This document shows positions 16,991 through 26,673 of a stretch of 64,000 bases of DNA, piece by piece. Within the stretch, counting starts at the first letter, position 1. Every line of letters starts with the position of its first letter. Made by a program: the position numbers and the translations under genes. The notes under the pieces were generated by a model. It had not been told where the DNA came from. It made no database searches and saw only the letters and a program-made list of their open reading frames with translations. Origin of the DNA: Halobaculum sp. MBLA0147 (GTDB lineage Archaea; Halobacteriota; Halobacteria; Halobacteriales; Haloferacaceae); NCBI RefSeq assembly GCF_041361345.1, contig NZ_JBGKAD010000001.1, forward strand, positions 1,736,001 through 1,800,000. The letters run 5' to 3'.

Positions 16991-18780
16991 CGCGACCACC
17001 GCCGTGCGCTGCGTTCCAGTTCCGGTTCCAGCGCCGTCTCCGCCCCCCAGTCGACCACGCGCAGTCCGGCACCACGCAACTCCGAGAGACGGTTCGCGCG
17101 TTCGACACGGGCGAACTGTCGCCCGGCACTCTCCTCGGTCGTCGGGTCGGGACTCACCACCGTCACCGCGTGACCGTAGGCGTCGAGTCGCCGCCCGACG
17201 GTCACCGCGAAGTCGTCGAGCACCGGCGAGAAGAACACCACCTGTGCGTCCGCCGGGATGCGACGCCGGAACCGCGTGAGCCACGCCGTCGGGAGGAACC
17301 GGTCCTCCGAGGGGGTCGCCGACAGCGCCGGGTGGCTGGTGAACAGCTCGCGAGCGGCAGCCTCGTGGTCCGCGCCGGTCCCCGGCGGGAGCCAACACTC
17401 GTCGGGACTCATCGCCGCGACACCGACGCGGTCGCCGGTGTCCGACAGCGCCGAGAAGGAGACGGTCGCCGCCTCCACGGCCCGCTCGACGGCGTTCGAT
17501 TCTTCCGGGCCGGGCGCCTGGTACGCCTGGACCCGCGCGTCGACGAGTAACACGACCGTGGCGGCACGCTCCTCGCGGAACTCCAGCGTGGACAACTCCC
17601 CCGTCCGGGCGAGACGCGCCCAGTTGATCCGCCGCACCGGGTCACCGTGGCGGTACTCGCGTGTCGCGTGGAACTCCAGCCCGCTGCCGCCCACGTCCGT
17701 CGGCACGCGCCCGCTGAACTGTGTCGTCAACCCACGCAGCGGGAGCGACGTACTCGCCGCCAGGTCCGGGTGACACCGCAGCGTCGTCGGCGTGTCGACG
17801 CGAGCCGTCGTCTCCCGCGAACCACTGGCGTTGCGAGCGACGACCGTCACCGGCTCCCAGTCGTGTTCGCCCCGCACCGCAGTCACGGTGTACTCGAAGG
17901 CCGCCGTCCGACCGGAGCGGAGAGCGGTCCCGAGTCGTGCCGACCCCTCGACGGCCAGCGCCGGCGGCACCCCGTCGATCACGCGGAGGTCGGCGAGGAA
18001 CCCGCCGTCGTTGTGGACGCGCACGGTGACGGTCACGTCGTCGCCGGGGTCCGGGTCCGGTGGCGACACCGTCCGCTCGACACGCACGTCGACTGCCGGG
18101 TCGCGGTTGCCGCGTGCGTACGCCGCGACGGCGACGCCGACGATCCCGGCCAACAGCAGTCCCGGCTGTCGGAGTACCAGTCCCGCACCGACCGGGAACA
18201 GCGCCGCCGCCGCGATGCCGGTCCACCGTCCCGTCTCCAGTACCTCCTCGACGCGCGTGTCCGCGCTCGTCGCGGTGCTCGCGTCCGTCGTCTCCGCTCC
18301 CGGCTCGGTCGCTGGAGTCCGGTCGTCCGTCTCGGTGTCGTCGGGGGTCGCTCCGTCCTCACCGACGCCGTCCGAGTCCACACCCTTCCCCTCGGTGTCG
18401 ACCGGTCCGTCGCCGCCGTCGCCGGGGCCGGTGTCGCCACCCGTCCCCGGTGTCACCGCCGGCTCGACGACACCCGGTCTGGTGTCGGGCGTGGCACCCG
18501 TCTCCGCCGTGGGCTCGGTTCCGCTCGTCTCGTCTCCCGGCTCGGTTCCGCTCGTCTCGTCTCCCGGCTCGGTTCCACTCGTCTCGTCTCCCGGCTCGGT
18601 TCCACTCGTCTCGTCTCCCGGCTCGGTTCCACTCGTCTCTTCGGTCCGTTCGTCCGTCTCGTGTGTCGTCGACACGCTCTCCTCCGTCTGTCGAGTCGCC
18701 GTCTCGTCGGCCGTCTCGCGCACTGCTCGCTCGTCGTCGGGACGCGACGCGTCGGCCGCGACACCGTCGGGGTCGCTCAC
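16987..18780 (-). CDS. DUF58 domain protein with repeat-rich acidic N-terminal region
   Basis: A 597-residue protein. Residues 1-190 are disordered and acidic, including a nine-residue repeat (ETSGTEPGD). Two adjacent membrane helices follow (about 195-232). Then come a beta-rich conserved domain and the DUF58 core, marked by GLEFHATREYRHGDPVRRINW and a vWA-like fold with VVLLVDAR. DUF58 proteins usually work with MoxR AAA+ ATPases and transglutaminase-like partners in envelope or complex assembly. The start is GTG at 18780, inside the preceding gene's stop (GTGA overlap). No moxR lies nearby. The N-terminal length is unusual for the family. Confidence 0.88.
   Translation of the reverse strand: MSDPDGVAADASRPDDERAVRETADETATRQTEESVSTTHETDERTEETSGTEPGDETSGTEPGDETSGTEPGDETSGTEPGDETSGTEPTAETGATPDTRPGVVEPAVTPGTGGDTGPGDGGDGPVDTEGKGVDSDGVGEDGATPDDTETDDRTPATEPGAETTDASTATSADTRVEEVLETGRWTGIAAAALFPVGAGLVLRQPGLLLAGIVGVAVAAYARGNRDPAVDVRVERTVSPPDPDPGDDVTVTVRVHNDGGFLADLRVIDGVPPALAVEGSARLGTALRSGRTAAFEYTVTAVRGEHDWEPVTVVARNASGSRETTARVDTPTTLRCHPDLAASTSLPLRGLTTQFSGRVPTDVGGSGLEFHATREYRHGDPVRRINWARLARTGELSTLEFREERAATVVLLVDARVQAYQAPGPEESNAVERAVEAATVSFSALSDTGDRVGVAAMSPDECWLPPGTGADHEAAARELFTSHPALSATPSEDRFLPTAWLTRFRRRIPADAQVVFFSPVLDDFAVTVGRRLDAYGHAVTVVSPDPTTEESAGRQFARVERANRLSELRGAGLRVVDWGAETALEPELERSARRWSR
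18512..18640. repeat. In-frame 27-bp tandem repeat, four copies plus a partial
   Basis: Units begin at 18512, 18539, 18566 and 18593, and a shorter copy starts at 18620. They encode ETSGTEPGD in the linker ahead of the membrane segment of the DUF58 protein. Copies differ only at one synonymous position (ccg or cca), so the array expanded recently. Confidence 0.9.
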
Positions 18781-19733
18781 TCGTCCACCTCCGAGGGGGG
18801 CCACACCGCGTCGCTCCCCGTCGCCCCGGCGTCGGCCACACGACCCGCACCGCCCGCCGGCGCCCCCTCGGCAGTCCCGTCACCGTCGCGCGACGCTCCG
18901 GGCCGCCGAGACCGACCACCACCGTCGGTGGGTCCGGGGTCCGCTCGTCGCGCCGGTCCGTCGGCCGCGTCCCCCGCGGCTCCCGACGAGTCGGCCGTCG
19001 ACTCGTCGGCACGGGCGATCCGGCCCGACTGCCCCGCGAGCGCGCCGTCGGGCCGGTCCGTCGGGCCGGCACCGCCGGTACTCGGGAGGCGTTCGGCGAG
19101 ACGGCCGATCTGTGTCGCGAGCCGGCGTTCGAGCCGGTCTGCGATTCCCCGCTCGCTCGCCGTCGCCACCGCCTCGGCGTCCTCGCCGCCAGTCTGGACG
19201 CGCCGGAGTGCGGCGACCGTCCGCCGCGTCGCGAACGAGAACTTCGAGTTCGAACCGAGCACGCCGCGGGCGCGGACCGCCCACGGCGGCTCCGGCGTCT
19301 CGCCGACGAACCACGCCGCGACCGGATCGTCCGTCCACGTTCCGGCGTCGACGGCCCGTTCCGCCGCCGTCGTCGTCGGGTACTCCCCGCGGGCGACCAG
19401 TGTCTCCAGCGTCGCCGCTCGCAGTCGCTCGTGGAAGTTGCGCCGCCGCGTCACACTGGCCCGCGAGAATCCCTCCGCGTCCGCCAACAGGCCGTCCACG
19501 TCCTCGCCGGGTGTCGGGAGTTCGTACCGCAGCTCCACGTCCGGCACGTCCGCAGCCTCCCGTGAGCCCTCGCGTGCCTCCGTGATCGCGTTCAACCCCA
19601 ACACGATCGCCACGACGCCGACGACGGTGACGAACAGGTACGAGAGGTCGAACAGTCCCGCGAGTCCGCGCGAGAACAGAGCCACGAATCCGACCGCGAC
19701 CGACACGACGCCCACGATCGCAGATCGTCTCAC
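18777..19733 (-). CDS. Membrane protein upstream of DUF58 (DUF7269-like)
   Basis: A 318-residue protein with two N-terminal membrane helices (about 4-22 and 28-48), then a soluble helical domain with VTRRRNFHERLRAATLETL and SNSKFSFATRRTVAALRRV. The C-terminal 110 residues are a low-complexity acidic tail. The start is GTG at 19733, four-base overlap (GTGA) with the DUF4129 stop; its own stop overlaps the DUF58 start in the same way. The position in the cluster supports the DUF7269-type assignment. The biochemical role is unknown. Confidence 0.75.
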   Translation of the reverse strand: MRRSAIVGVVSVAVGFVALFSRGLAGLFDLSYLFVTVVGVVAIVLGLNAITEAREGSREAADVPDVELRYELPTPGEDVDGLLADAEGFSRASVTRRRNFHERLRAATLETLVARGEYPTTTAAERAVDAGTWTDDPVAAWFVGETPEPPWAVRARGVLGSNSKFSFATRRTVAALRRVQTGGEDAEAVATASERGIADRLERRLATQIGRLAERLPSTGGAGPTDRPDGALAGQSGRIARADESTADSSGAAGDAADGPARRADPGPTDGGGRSRRPGASRDGDGTAEGAPAGGAGRVADAGATGSDAVWPPSEVDE

Positions 19734-20737
19734 CGTCGGTCACCTCCGTCGGTGCGGCCGTCTCGATCACTGGTACCGTCGGCTCCGTCCTCGGGGGCCC
19801 CCGACTCGTCGGCGTACGTCGCCTCGAGGTTCCGCAGTGCCTCGACCGCACGCCGCTCGCGGTCGGTGGTCACGTCCCGGTCGCCGTACCGCACCTCCTC
19901 GAACACCTCGGTGAGCGCGGTCACGTCCTCGCGAGCCATCCCCGCGTCGACGGCCGCCGCGGCGAACTCCGCCGGGGTCGAGGAGCGTGGGCGTGGGACG
20001 TCGAGGTGTGTCGTCATCTCGCGCCACGCACGGTACACCTCGTTCTCGACGTCCGCGTCGTCTTCGAGTCGATCCGCCGCCTCGCCGGCGACCGAGCCGA
20101 CCGCGGCGGCGCGGGTCTCCGAGAGTTGGTCGGACTCGTCGTCGTCCGCAGCCACCACGTCGTCACTCGTCGAGTACAACAGGAGTCCGACCGCACCGGC
20201 GGCCGCCAACAGCAACAGGACGGCGAGGAGGACCGTCGGCGTCGAGGCACTCGTCCCGCTCCCGGCGGCGCCCGCCGCACCGCCACCCTCCGGCAGGAAC
20301 CCGGAGGCGTTCTGCTGTGTGCCGGCGGCGAGATCGAGTTCCGTCGGCCCGCTGCAGCGAGTCAACGTGAAGTAGAAGAACAGGAACGGAGCCGAGATCG
20401 ACGCGACGGTGATCGTCGACAGGAACAGGGAGCCGGTCTCTCGGTAGAACAACAACAGGACGCCACCGATGAGTCCGGCGACGGCGATCCGTGCCGGGAG
20501 CGTGTTCAACAGGGGGATACACAGCCAGAACGACGGACTCTCGGCGCCGTCCTCGCTCGCCCCTGCACTCGAGGACTCGGAGGGACCCGTGCCGGCCTGG
20601 TCGCCGCTGGGCCCGACACCGAACCCGCTCGCCGTGTCGGTGCTCGTCGTCGATGTCAGCGTCGCCGCCGAGACACCCAACGCCAGGACGGCGGCGACCG
20701 CGAGGAGGGCGGTGGCGGCAGTGCGTCTGTCTACCAC
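19730..20737 (-). CDS. DUF4129 domain membrane protein, copy 2
   Basis: A 335-residue protein with four hydrophobic segments, two in the N-terminal third, and a cytoplasmic C-terminal DUF4129 domain. The signature is YRAWREMTTHLDVPRPRSST followed by TPAEFAAAAVDAG and EVFEEVRYG. GTG at 20737 is preferred because the paralogue at 21018-22028 starts with the same VVxxRRT pattern. It is upstream of, and overlaps, the DUF7269-like gene. DUF4129 domains frequently occur with DUF58, MoxR and transglutaminase-like proteins. It is clearly a duplicate of the next gene upstream. Confidence 0.85.
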   Translation of the reverse strand: MVDRRTAATALLAVAAVLALGVSAATLTSTTSTDTASGFGVGPSGDQAGTGPSESSSAGASEDGAESPSFWLCIPLLNTLPARIAVAGLIGGVLLLFYRETGSLFLSTITVASISAPFLFFYFTLTRCSGPTELDLAAGTQQNASGFLPEGGGAAGAAGSGTSASTPTVLLAVLLLLAAAGAVGLLLYSTSDDVVAADDDESDQLSETRAAAVGSVAGEAADRLEDDADVENEVYRAWREMTTHLDVPRPRSSTPAEFAAAAVDAGMAREDVTALTEVFEEVRYGDRDVTTDRERRAVEALRNLEATYADESGAPEDGADGTSDRDGRTDGGDRR

Positions 20738-21017
20738 GACACGGGTTAGCAGGAAACTCCGCTTAGACCTTTCGACGTGTCCGCGAACGGAGACCGTCGC
20801 AGTCGGGGACTCCGCCCCCTCGACCACCCGACACTCCCCGAGTCACACGGGAGTGGCGAACGTCGCCGCGTCTGACCGCGGCGGTCGTCGGCGGGTGTGT
20901 CACCGCGTCGACACGCTCGCGGCACCGTCACAGCTCCGGCACCGTCGGTGTGGCCGGTCACACGGAGCGGACGGTGAGGTCGCTACCCCAGTGAGCGGCT
21001 ACGGGCAGGGACCGGCT

Positions 21018-22028
21018 TCAGTCCTCGGAGATGTCCGTCTCCCGCTCTGTCGGAGTGGACTCTTCCGTCGTCTCGACGCTCGCTGCGTCGGGAACCCGGT
21101 CGTCGGGCGCGTCGGTCGCCTCCACGCGTCGCAGCGCCGCGACGGCACGCCGCCGTCGCTCGGGTGTCACGTCCCGGTCCCCGTACCGCACCTCCTCGAA
21201 CAACTCCGTGAGCGCGGTCACGTCCTCGCGTGGGACGCCCGCCTCGGTGGCGGCCGTCGCGAACTCCGCCGGCGTGGTGGTGTGCGGGTCGTCGACGTCG
21301 AGGTGAGCCGTCATCTCGTGCCACGCCCGGTACACCGTATTGTCGACGGCCGCGTCGTCCTCGAGCCGGTCCGCCGCCACACCGGCCGCGGCGGCCAACG
21401 AGTCCGGCCCGTCGGGTTCGGCGTCCGGGTCGGCCGCCGACGCGGCGTCGGGCCGCTCGTCGTCGCCCGTGGCGACGAACAGGAGGACGACGCTGGCGAG
21501 GACCGCGACGGCCAGGAGGAGACCGAGCCCGAGCGTCGGTGTCGTCACCGCCGTCTCGCCGCCGGCGATCCCGGTCGCACCCCCACCGGAGACGAGTCCC
21601 TCCGGTGTGGCACCGGTGAACCCGAAGCTGAACTGCACGTCACCGGTCGTACACTGTGTGAGCCCGGCGACGAGCAGCGCGAGCGGGAGCACCGCCCCGA
21701 GCGCAGCCAGTCCGGCCAGGCCGTGCGACCCGTCACGCCACAGGAACAGCACGTAGACGGCGGCACCGAGTGCGAGCAGCCGTGGGCCCAGGTCCTCGAC
21801 GACGACCAGACACGGCGGTCTGACGACCGTCCGTCCGGACTCCTCGGTGAGTTCGAGCCCACCGGACGCCAGGTCCCCGCCGCCCACCACGTCCGTCCGG
21901 TCGCCGACGCCGCTGCCACCCGGACTCGACTCCGAGACCGTCGTCTCCAGCGCCGCCGCGGCGAGTCCCAACGCCACCACCGCGAGCACCGCCAGCACAC
22001 CCACGAGGACCGTGCGTCTCGCTACCAC
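21018..22028 (-). CDS. DUF4129 domain membrane protein, copy 1
   Basis: A 336-residue paralogue of the downstream DUF4129 protein. It has an N-terminal signal-anchor-like helix, three further hydrophobic segments and a C-terminal domain with YRAWHEMTAHLDVDDPHTTT, TPAEFATAATEAG and ELFEEVRYGDRDVTPE. Start is GTG at 22028, analogous to the copy at 20737. A 280-bp non-coding gap separates the two, so copy 2 may have its own promoter. The periplasmic-side loops differ most, which suggests that the copies sense or bind different partners. Function is unknown. Confidence 0.85.
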   Translation of the reverse strand: MVARRTVLVGVLAVLAVVALGLAAAALETTVSESSPGGSGVGDRTDVVGGGDLASGGLELTEESGRTVVRPPCLVVVEDLGPRLLALGAAVYVLFLWRDGSHGLAGLAALGAVLPLALLVAGLTQCTTGDVQFSFGFTGATPEGLVSGGGATGIAGGETAVTTPTLGLGLLLAVAVLASVVLLFVATGDDERPDAASAADPDAEPDGPDSLAAAAGVAADRLEDDAAVDNTVYRAWHEMTAHLDVDDPHTTTPAEFATAATEAGVPREDVTALTELFEEVRYGDRDVTPERRRRAVAALRRVEATDAPDDRVPDAASVETTEESTPTERETDISED

Positions 22029-22271
22029 GACACCCCCTGCGACGAGACACCTGTTGTAGGTTACGCTACGGGGCCACCGGGACGGCGTCCGAACCGCCGG
22101 GTCTGGGCCGCGTCTGGGGGTGTCGTCGCCCGGGCACCCGGTCGAGAGACAACGAGTCACGGGGAGAGAGTGGCGTCCGACGCGCCCGTGTGTCAGCCGG
22201 TCGACAGGCGTGGCGAACCGAGGAGTCCATCTCCTGCCGAGACGACGTTCGTGTCGGGTCCGTCGACCGCC

Positions 22272-24542
22272 TCACTGGAAGGCGGCGCGGGCGTCCGTCG
22301 GGTCGTCTCTGGGCTCGTTGCGCTGGAACCGGGACTCGATCTCCTCGTAGCGCTCGCGGGTCTCCTCGGTGACGGAGGGCTGGACCTCCTCCAACGCCTC
22401 GTCGAAGTGCGCCTGCGTGATCCGGACGTTGCCGAGACTGCGCTCGAAGTCCTCGGGGTCCGTCGCCTCCTGCATGGAGGTGATGAACTCCCGGGAGGCG
22501 CTCATCGACGCCTCGCGGCACACCGCCTCCACGTCGGCGCCGACGTACCCCTCCGTGCGGGCCGCCAACTCGTCGAGGTCGATCCCGTCGGCGAGCGGCT
22601 TCTCGCGGGTGTGCACCTCGAAGATCTTCCGGCGCGCCGCCTCGTCGGGCACCGGCACGTGGACGTGTCTGTCCAGCCGACCCGGACGCAACAGCGCGTC
22701 GTCGATCAGGTCCGGCCGGTTCGTGGTGGCGACGACCACCACGTCCTCCAGCGACTCCAGCCCGTCGAGCTCCGTCAACAGCTGGGAGACGACGCGCTCG
22801 GAGACGCCCGAGTCGCCGGTGTTCTGGCCGCGCTCGGTCGCGATGGCGTCGATCTCGTCGAAGAACACCACCGTCGGGGCGTTCTCCCGAGCCTTCGAGA
22901 AGATCTCGCGGACCCCCTTCTCGGACTCCCCGACGTACTTGTCGAGCAGCTCCGGCCCCTTCACCGAGATGAAGTTTGAGTCGGCCTCGTTGGCGACCGC
23001 CTTCGCCAGCAGCGTCTTCCCGGTGCCGGGCGGGCCGTACAGCAGGACCCCCTTCGCGGCGTCCATGTCCATCGCGTCGAACACCTCGCCGTACTCCAAC
23101 GGCCACTGGATCGTCTCCGTCAGCCGCCGCTGGGTGTCTTCTAATCCACCGACCTGGTCCCAGGTCACGTCGGGCACCTCGACGAACACCTCGCGGAGCG
23201 CGGACGGCTCGATGCCGCGCATCGCCTCCTTGAGGTCGTCGTCGGTCACCTCGATCCGTTCGAGGATCTCGGCGTCGATCTCGTCGTCTTCGAGGTCGAT
23301 CTCCGGCCGGATGCGCCGCAGGGCGTTCATCCCGGCCTCCTTCGCCAACGACTCCAGGTCCGCACCCACGAACCCGTGGGTGTTGTCGGCGTAGGCGTCC
23401 AGGTCGATCTCCTCGGAGAGCGGCATGTTCCGCGTGTGGACCTGCATGATCTCCTTGCGGCCCTCGCGGTCCGGGACGCCGACCTCGATCTCGCGGTCGA
23501 AGCGCCCGCCACGCCGGAGTGCGGGGTCGATGGCGTCGACGCGGTTCGTCGCGCCGATCACGACGACCTCGCCGCGCTCTTCGAGTCCGTCCATCAGCGA
23601 CAGGAGTTGCGCGACGACGCGCCGCTCCACGTCACCCGAGGTCTCCTCGCGTTTGGGCGCGATGGAGTCCAACTCGTCCATGAAGATGATCGCGGGGGCG
23701 TTCTCCTGGGCCTCCTCGAACACCTCGCGGAGTTGCTCCTCGGATTCCCCGTAGTACTTCGACATGATCTCGGGGCCCGACAGCGTCTCGAAGTGCGCGT
23801 CGATCTCGTTGGCGACGGCCTTCGCGATCATCGTCTTCCCGGTCCCCGGCGGGCCGTGGAGCAACACGCCCTTCGGCGGCTCGATGCCGAGCCGGTTGAA
23901 CAGCTCCGGGTGCCGCATCGGCAGCTCGATCATCTCCCGGACCTGTTCTAGCTCCTCGTCGAGCCCACCGATGTCCTCGTAGGTCACGTCGGGGGTCTCG
24001 GCGCCGCCAGTCGCCGTCTCCTCGGCGATCTGCTCGGCGGGTTGTTCGCTGATCTGCACCTCCGTCGAGTCGGTGATGACGACCGTCCCCGACGGGGAGG
24101 TGGAGGCGACCTTCAGCGGCACCGCCTGCGAGTTGCCGCCCATCATGCCGAGGCCGAACGAGAACGGGAGCGTCTGGCCAGTCGTCACCGGCCGCCCGGA
24201 GAGTTTACTCCGGATGAGCGAGCCGATGTCGCCGCGCACCCCGAACTGCTGGGGGAGCGCGACCGTGATCCGCTCTGCGGGGGACACGTCGGCGGGTTCG
24301 ACCGCCACGGTGTCGTCGATGCCGGTGTCGGCTTCCTTCCGGAGTTGGCCGTCGATCCGGACGACACCCGTCCCGTCGTCTTCTGGGTAGCCGGGCCACA
24401 CCCGCGCGATGGCGGTCTCGTCACCCTCGACGGTGACGTAGTCCCCCGCCGAGAGGTCGAGTTCCTCGGCCGCCGCGCGGTCGACCGCCGCCAGCCGACG
24501 GCCGGCGTCCTTCTGCTTCAGCGGCTTGACGGTGAGCTTCAT
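22272..24542 (-). CDS. cdc48: Cdc48/VAT-type AAA+ ATPase
   Basis: A 756-residue hexameric unfoldase. The N-domain (residues 1-180) is a double-psi barrel plus a second subdomain. The D1 ATPase has Walker A GPPGTGKT near 229 and Walker [16 protein letters not shown]2 has GPPGTGKT near 504 and [14 protein letters not shown]. In archaea it unfolds substrates for the proteasome and other processes. The last 40 residues are a short acidic tail. The ATG at 24542 overlaps the stop of the small upstream gene (ATGA), a pairing common in haloarchaea. Length and both arginine-finger regions look normal. Confidence 0.97.
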   Translation of the reverse strand: MKLTVKPLKQKDAGRRLAAVDRAAAEELDLSAGDYVTVEGDETAIARVWPGYPEDDGTGVVRIDGQLRKEADTGIDDTVAVEPADVSPAERITVALPQQFGVRGDIGSLIRSKLSGRPVTTGQTLPFSFGLGMMGGNSQAVPLKVASTSPSGTVVITDSTEVQISEQPAEQIAEETATGGAETPDVTYEDIGGLDEELEQVREMIELPMRHPELFNRLGIEPPKGVLLHGPPGTGKTMIAKAVANEIDAHFETLSGPEIMSKYYGESEEQLREVFEEAQENAPAIIFMDELDSIAPKREETSGDVERRVVAQLLSLMDGLEERGEVVVIGATNRVDAIDPALRRGGRFDREIEVGVPDREGRKEIMQVHTRNMPLSEEIDLDAYADNTHGFVGADLESLAKEAGMNALRRIRPEIDLEDDEIDAEILERIEVTDDDLKEAMRGIEPSALREVFVEVPDVTWDQVGGLEDTQRRLTETIQWPLEYGEVFDAMDMDAAKGVLLYGPPGTGKTLLAKAVANEADSNFISVKGPELLDKYVGESEKGVREIFSKARENAPTVVFFDEIDAIATERGQNTGDSGVSERVVSQLLTELDGLESLEDVVVVATTNRPDLIDDALLRPGRLDRHVHVPVPDEAARRKIFEVHTREKPLADGIDLDELAARTEGYVGADVEAVCREASMSASREFITSMQEATDPEDFERSLGNVRITQAHFDEALEEVQPSVTEETRERYEEIESRFQRNEPRDDPTDARAAFQ

Positions 24543-24796
24543 CGGGCCACCTCCACGGTGACGACACCGTTGTTCGCCGTCGTCTCCGTCACCTCCCCGG
24601 GCACCTCGAACTCGAACGTCTCGCTGTCCGCCGCCGTCTCGACGACGACGATGGCCGTGCCGTCGACCGTGTCGACCGACACCGACCCGACGCCGTCCTC
24701 ACCACCCGTCACGTCCACCGCGAACACCGACCGGTCCGGGTAGTCGTACTGCCGCACGAGCCGCCCGTCGCCAGTCTGTCTGTGTCTCTGAGTCAT
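24539..24796 (-). CDS. Small beta-rich protein coupled to cdc48 (DUF7127-like)
   Basis: An 85-residue protein with alternating hydrophobic strands ([38 protein letters not shown]). The fold looks like an Hsp20/alpha-crystallin-type sandwich, though shorter. Its stop overlaps the cdc48 start by four bases. A good TATA element lies about 30 bp upstream (24825-24835), and the message is probably leaderless. A role as a Cdc48 cofactor is suggested by position only. DUF7127 is the name I recall for this haloarchaeal partner; I am not certain of it. Confidence 0.75.
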   Translation of the reverse strand: MTQRHRQTGDGRLVRQYDYPDRSVFAVDVTGGEDGVGSVSVDTVDGTAIVVVETAADSETFEFEVPGEVTETTANNGVVTVEVAR

Positions 24797-24824
24797 CTTT
24801 CGCTAACCAGAGGTAACAGTCGTA

Positions 24825-24835
24825 GGTATAAGAAC
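24825..24835 (-). promoter_or_regulatory. TATA element of the DUF7127-like/cdc48 operon
   Basis: On the minus strand this reads TTCTTATACC, about 30 bp before the ATG at 24796. This spacing fits an archaeal TATA box for a leaderless transcript. The flanking DNA is AT-rich compared with the rest of the window. Confidence 0.6.
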
Positions 24836-24973
24836 CTGTCGCCCACTAACCGCAGTACGGCGCGGGGGTGACGTTTCGAGAGTGGTGTAGCGGTTCACAT
24901 CGAGGTGCGTGTGTGAGTGGTCGGTGAGAGACCGAGTGGAGAGGGTGAGTGACGGCCGTCCGGGGGCCGACGA

Positions 24974-26200
24974 TCAGTCGTCGGCGGGTGTCGGCTCTTC
25001 GCCGGCGTCGGCAGGCGGGGCGACGCGCCCGTGGACGGTCTCGTGGACGCCGAGCACGAGCGCGGGGACGACGAACATGAAGAGGTGTTCTTCCAGCGGA
25101 ATCCCGAGGAGTTCCACGCCGGTTCGCATCGTGATCGCGAACACGCCGACTTCGAGGGTGTACCAGTCCCAGACGTACGCCAGCGGGTAGACGACGGCGA
25201 CGGTCACCAGCGCACGGCGGAGCGCGCGAGCCCGCACGAGCAGCCACACCGCCAGACTCCCGAAGACGACCTCCGTCGCGAGGTAGGTGTACGGCCCGAG
25301 GACGGTCACGTCCGGCAGCGGCACCCCGGCGAGCGGGCGGAAGAACACGGCGACGACCAGCCCCGCCAACAGGAGGTACGCCCCGCGGACGAGCAACATC
25401 GTCGCCGTCGCGGCGTCGCGGTCTGCCGCCAGCACCGCCACCGCGGCGAACGCGACCACACCGACGGGTGCCGACGGCGGGAACAGCCCGTCGACGGTGA
25501 ACGCCACGACGGCGAACAGCCCGCCGCCCATCAGCCAGTACGCCAAGCGCCGCGCCCGCCGCCGACCGAGGACCACCGCGACGGTTCGCTTGTCGATCGA
25601 TCGGTCGTACTCGTAGTCCGTCGCGTCGTCGATCACCTTCACGCCGGTCAACACCGCGAGGAACACGCCCGCGAACGCCAGCGGTGCCGGTGCGAGCGCG
25701 CCGGCCTGCGTCGCGTAGCCCCCACAGATCGCCAGCGCGATCCCGACCGGGTAGCCGGCGGTCGCCGTGATGGGGTTCGTGTCCAGTTGCGGCGCGTGGA
25801 GGTAGCCGATCACCCAGGTCGGCAGCGTGAGCACCGCCGCGAGCGGCCCCGCCAGCAGGACCACGCCCAGCGTCGCCGCCGCGAAGCCGACCCCTGCGCC
25901 GACGAGGCCGGCGAGACAGCCGCGGCGACTCATCGGGTGGGCGTCGTCCTCCCCGCGCACGTAGAAGTCGACGTAGCCGTCCTTCACGTGGGCCGTGTAC
26001 ACCGCACAGAAGATCGCCAGCGCGTGGACGCCCGCCGCCAGCGGCGCGAACGAGCCGTCGAGTGCCGGCACCGCGTCGGCCGCCAACACCGCGCCGAACA
26101 GCGACGCCGCCAGCGGCGGGAGCATGAAGACCGGGTGGACCTGCGAGGCGAACGCACTGAGGGCGGCGACCGGACCACTCGCGTCGCGGGCGACTGTCAC
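24974..26200 (-). CDS. UbiA-type prenyltransferase fused to lycopene cyclase domain
   Basis: A 408-residue polytopic membrane protein. Residues 1-270 form a UbiA prenyltransferase. The first Asp-rich loop is divergent (TAHVKDGYVDFYVRGEDDAH), the second is standard (DDATDYEYDRSIDKRT). Residues about 300-395 form a lycopene-cyclase-type domain of the CarR/CrtY heterodimer family (YTYLATEVVFGSLAVW, WDWYTLEVGVF, GIPLEEHLFMF). The N-terminal half would prenylate an isoprenoid or carotenoid, and the C-terminal half resembles beta-ionone ring-forming subunits. It could join bacterioruberin and retinal branches. GTG at 26200 starts just before the first membrane block. Reaction specificity is inferred. 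Confidence 0.8.
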   Translation of the reverse strand: MTVARDASGPVAALSAFASQVHPVFMLPPLAASLFGAVLAADAVPALDGSFAPLAAGVHALAIFCAVYTAHVKDGYVDFYVRGEDDAHPMSRRGCLAGLVGAGVGFAAATLGVVLLAGPLAAVLTLPTWVIGYLHAPQLDTNPITATAGYPVGIALAICGGYATQAGALAPAPLAFAGVFLAVLTGVKVIDDATDYEYDRSIDKRTVAVVLGRRRARRLAYWLMGGGLFAVVAFTVDGLFPPSAPVGVVAFAAVAVLAADRDAATATMLLVRGAYLLLAGLVVAVFFRPLAGVPLPDVTVLGPYTYLATEVVFGSLAVWLLVRARALRRALVTVAVVYPLAYVWDWYTLEVGVFAITMRTGVELLGIPLEEHLFMFVVPALVLGVHETVHGRVAPPADAGEEPTPADD

Positions 26201-26316
26201 GTATCGACCGACGGCAGGTGTGTGGTTAAGTGTCACGACGGGTGTGGGTGGTGGGACGTGGGTGGAGGCAGGTGAAAGTCGGGGAGAGACGACGAGTCGG
26301 ACGCCGAGAGGAACGA

Positions 26317-26598
26317 CTAGTTCCCGAGCGCGCCACGCGACTTGTCGTCCAGTGAGGGAATCGGATCGAGGTCGGAGACACGCCAATCCGGGTAGTCGAC
26401 ACCCTCACTCTCTAGTACCGCAGAGAAGCAGTCACCGTCGGTTAGTTCGTCGAGTGTGGCGATCACTCCCGGCTCGTGGTCGACATCTCGAACTGGGACG
26501 GAGCGGCGCATCCCCTCGTCGGGGCCGTGGAGAACACGGAGCCACAGGCGGTTCCCGCCTCGTCCGACCACCTCGAACTCAATCTCCTCGGTTCTCAC
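26317..26598 (-). CDS. Small uncharacterised beta-rich protein
   Basis: A 93-residue acidic protein, MRTEEIEFEVVGRGGNRLW at the start. The first half is probably a small beta-barrel (EFEVVGRGGNRLWLRVL, SVPVRDVDHEPGVIATLDEL). The second half includes GDCFSAVLES and ends DDKSRGALGN. I do not recognise a family. Codon usage and acidity fit a native gene. It stands alone between the UbiA fusion gene and a Yip1-like gene, all on the minus strand. There is no signal peptide or metal site. Confidence 0.6.
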   Translation of the reverse strand: MRTEEIEFEVVGRGGNRLWLRVLHGPDEGMRRSVPVRDVDHEPGVIATLDELTDGDCFSAVLESEGVDYPDWRVSDLDPIPSLDDKSRGALGN

Positions 26599-26673
26599 GT
26601 TTCGACGTGTGTTCGTTCAGCGTGTCAAATCTACGGCGGTGAACACGACGACAGACTGCTCACCTCCGACCCA

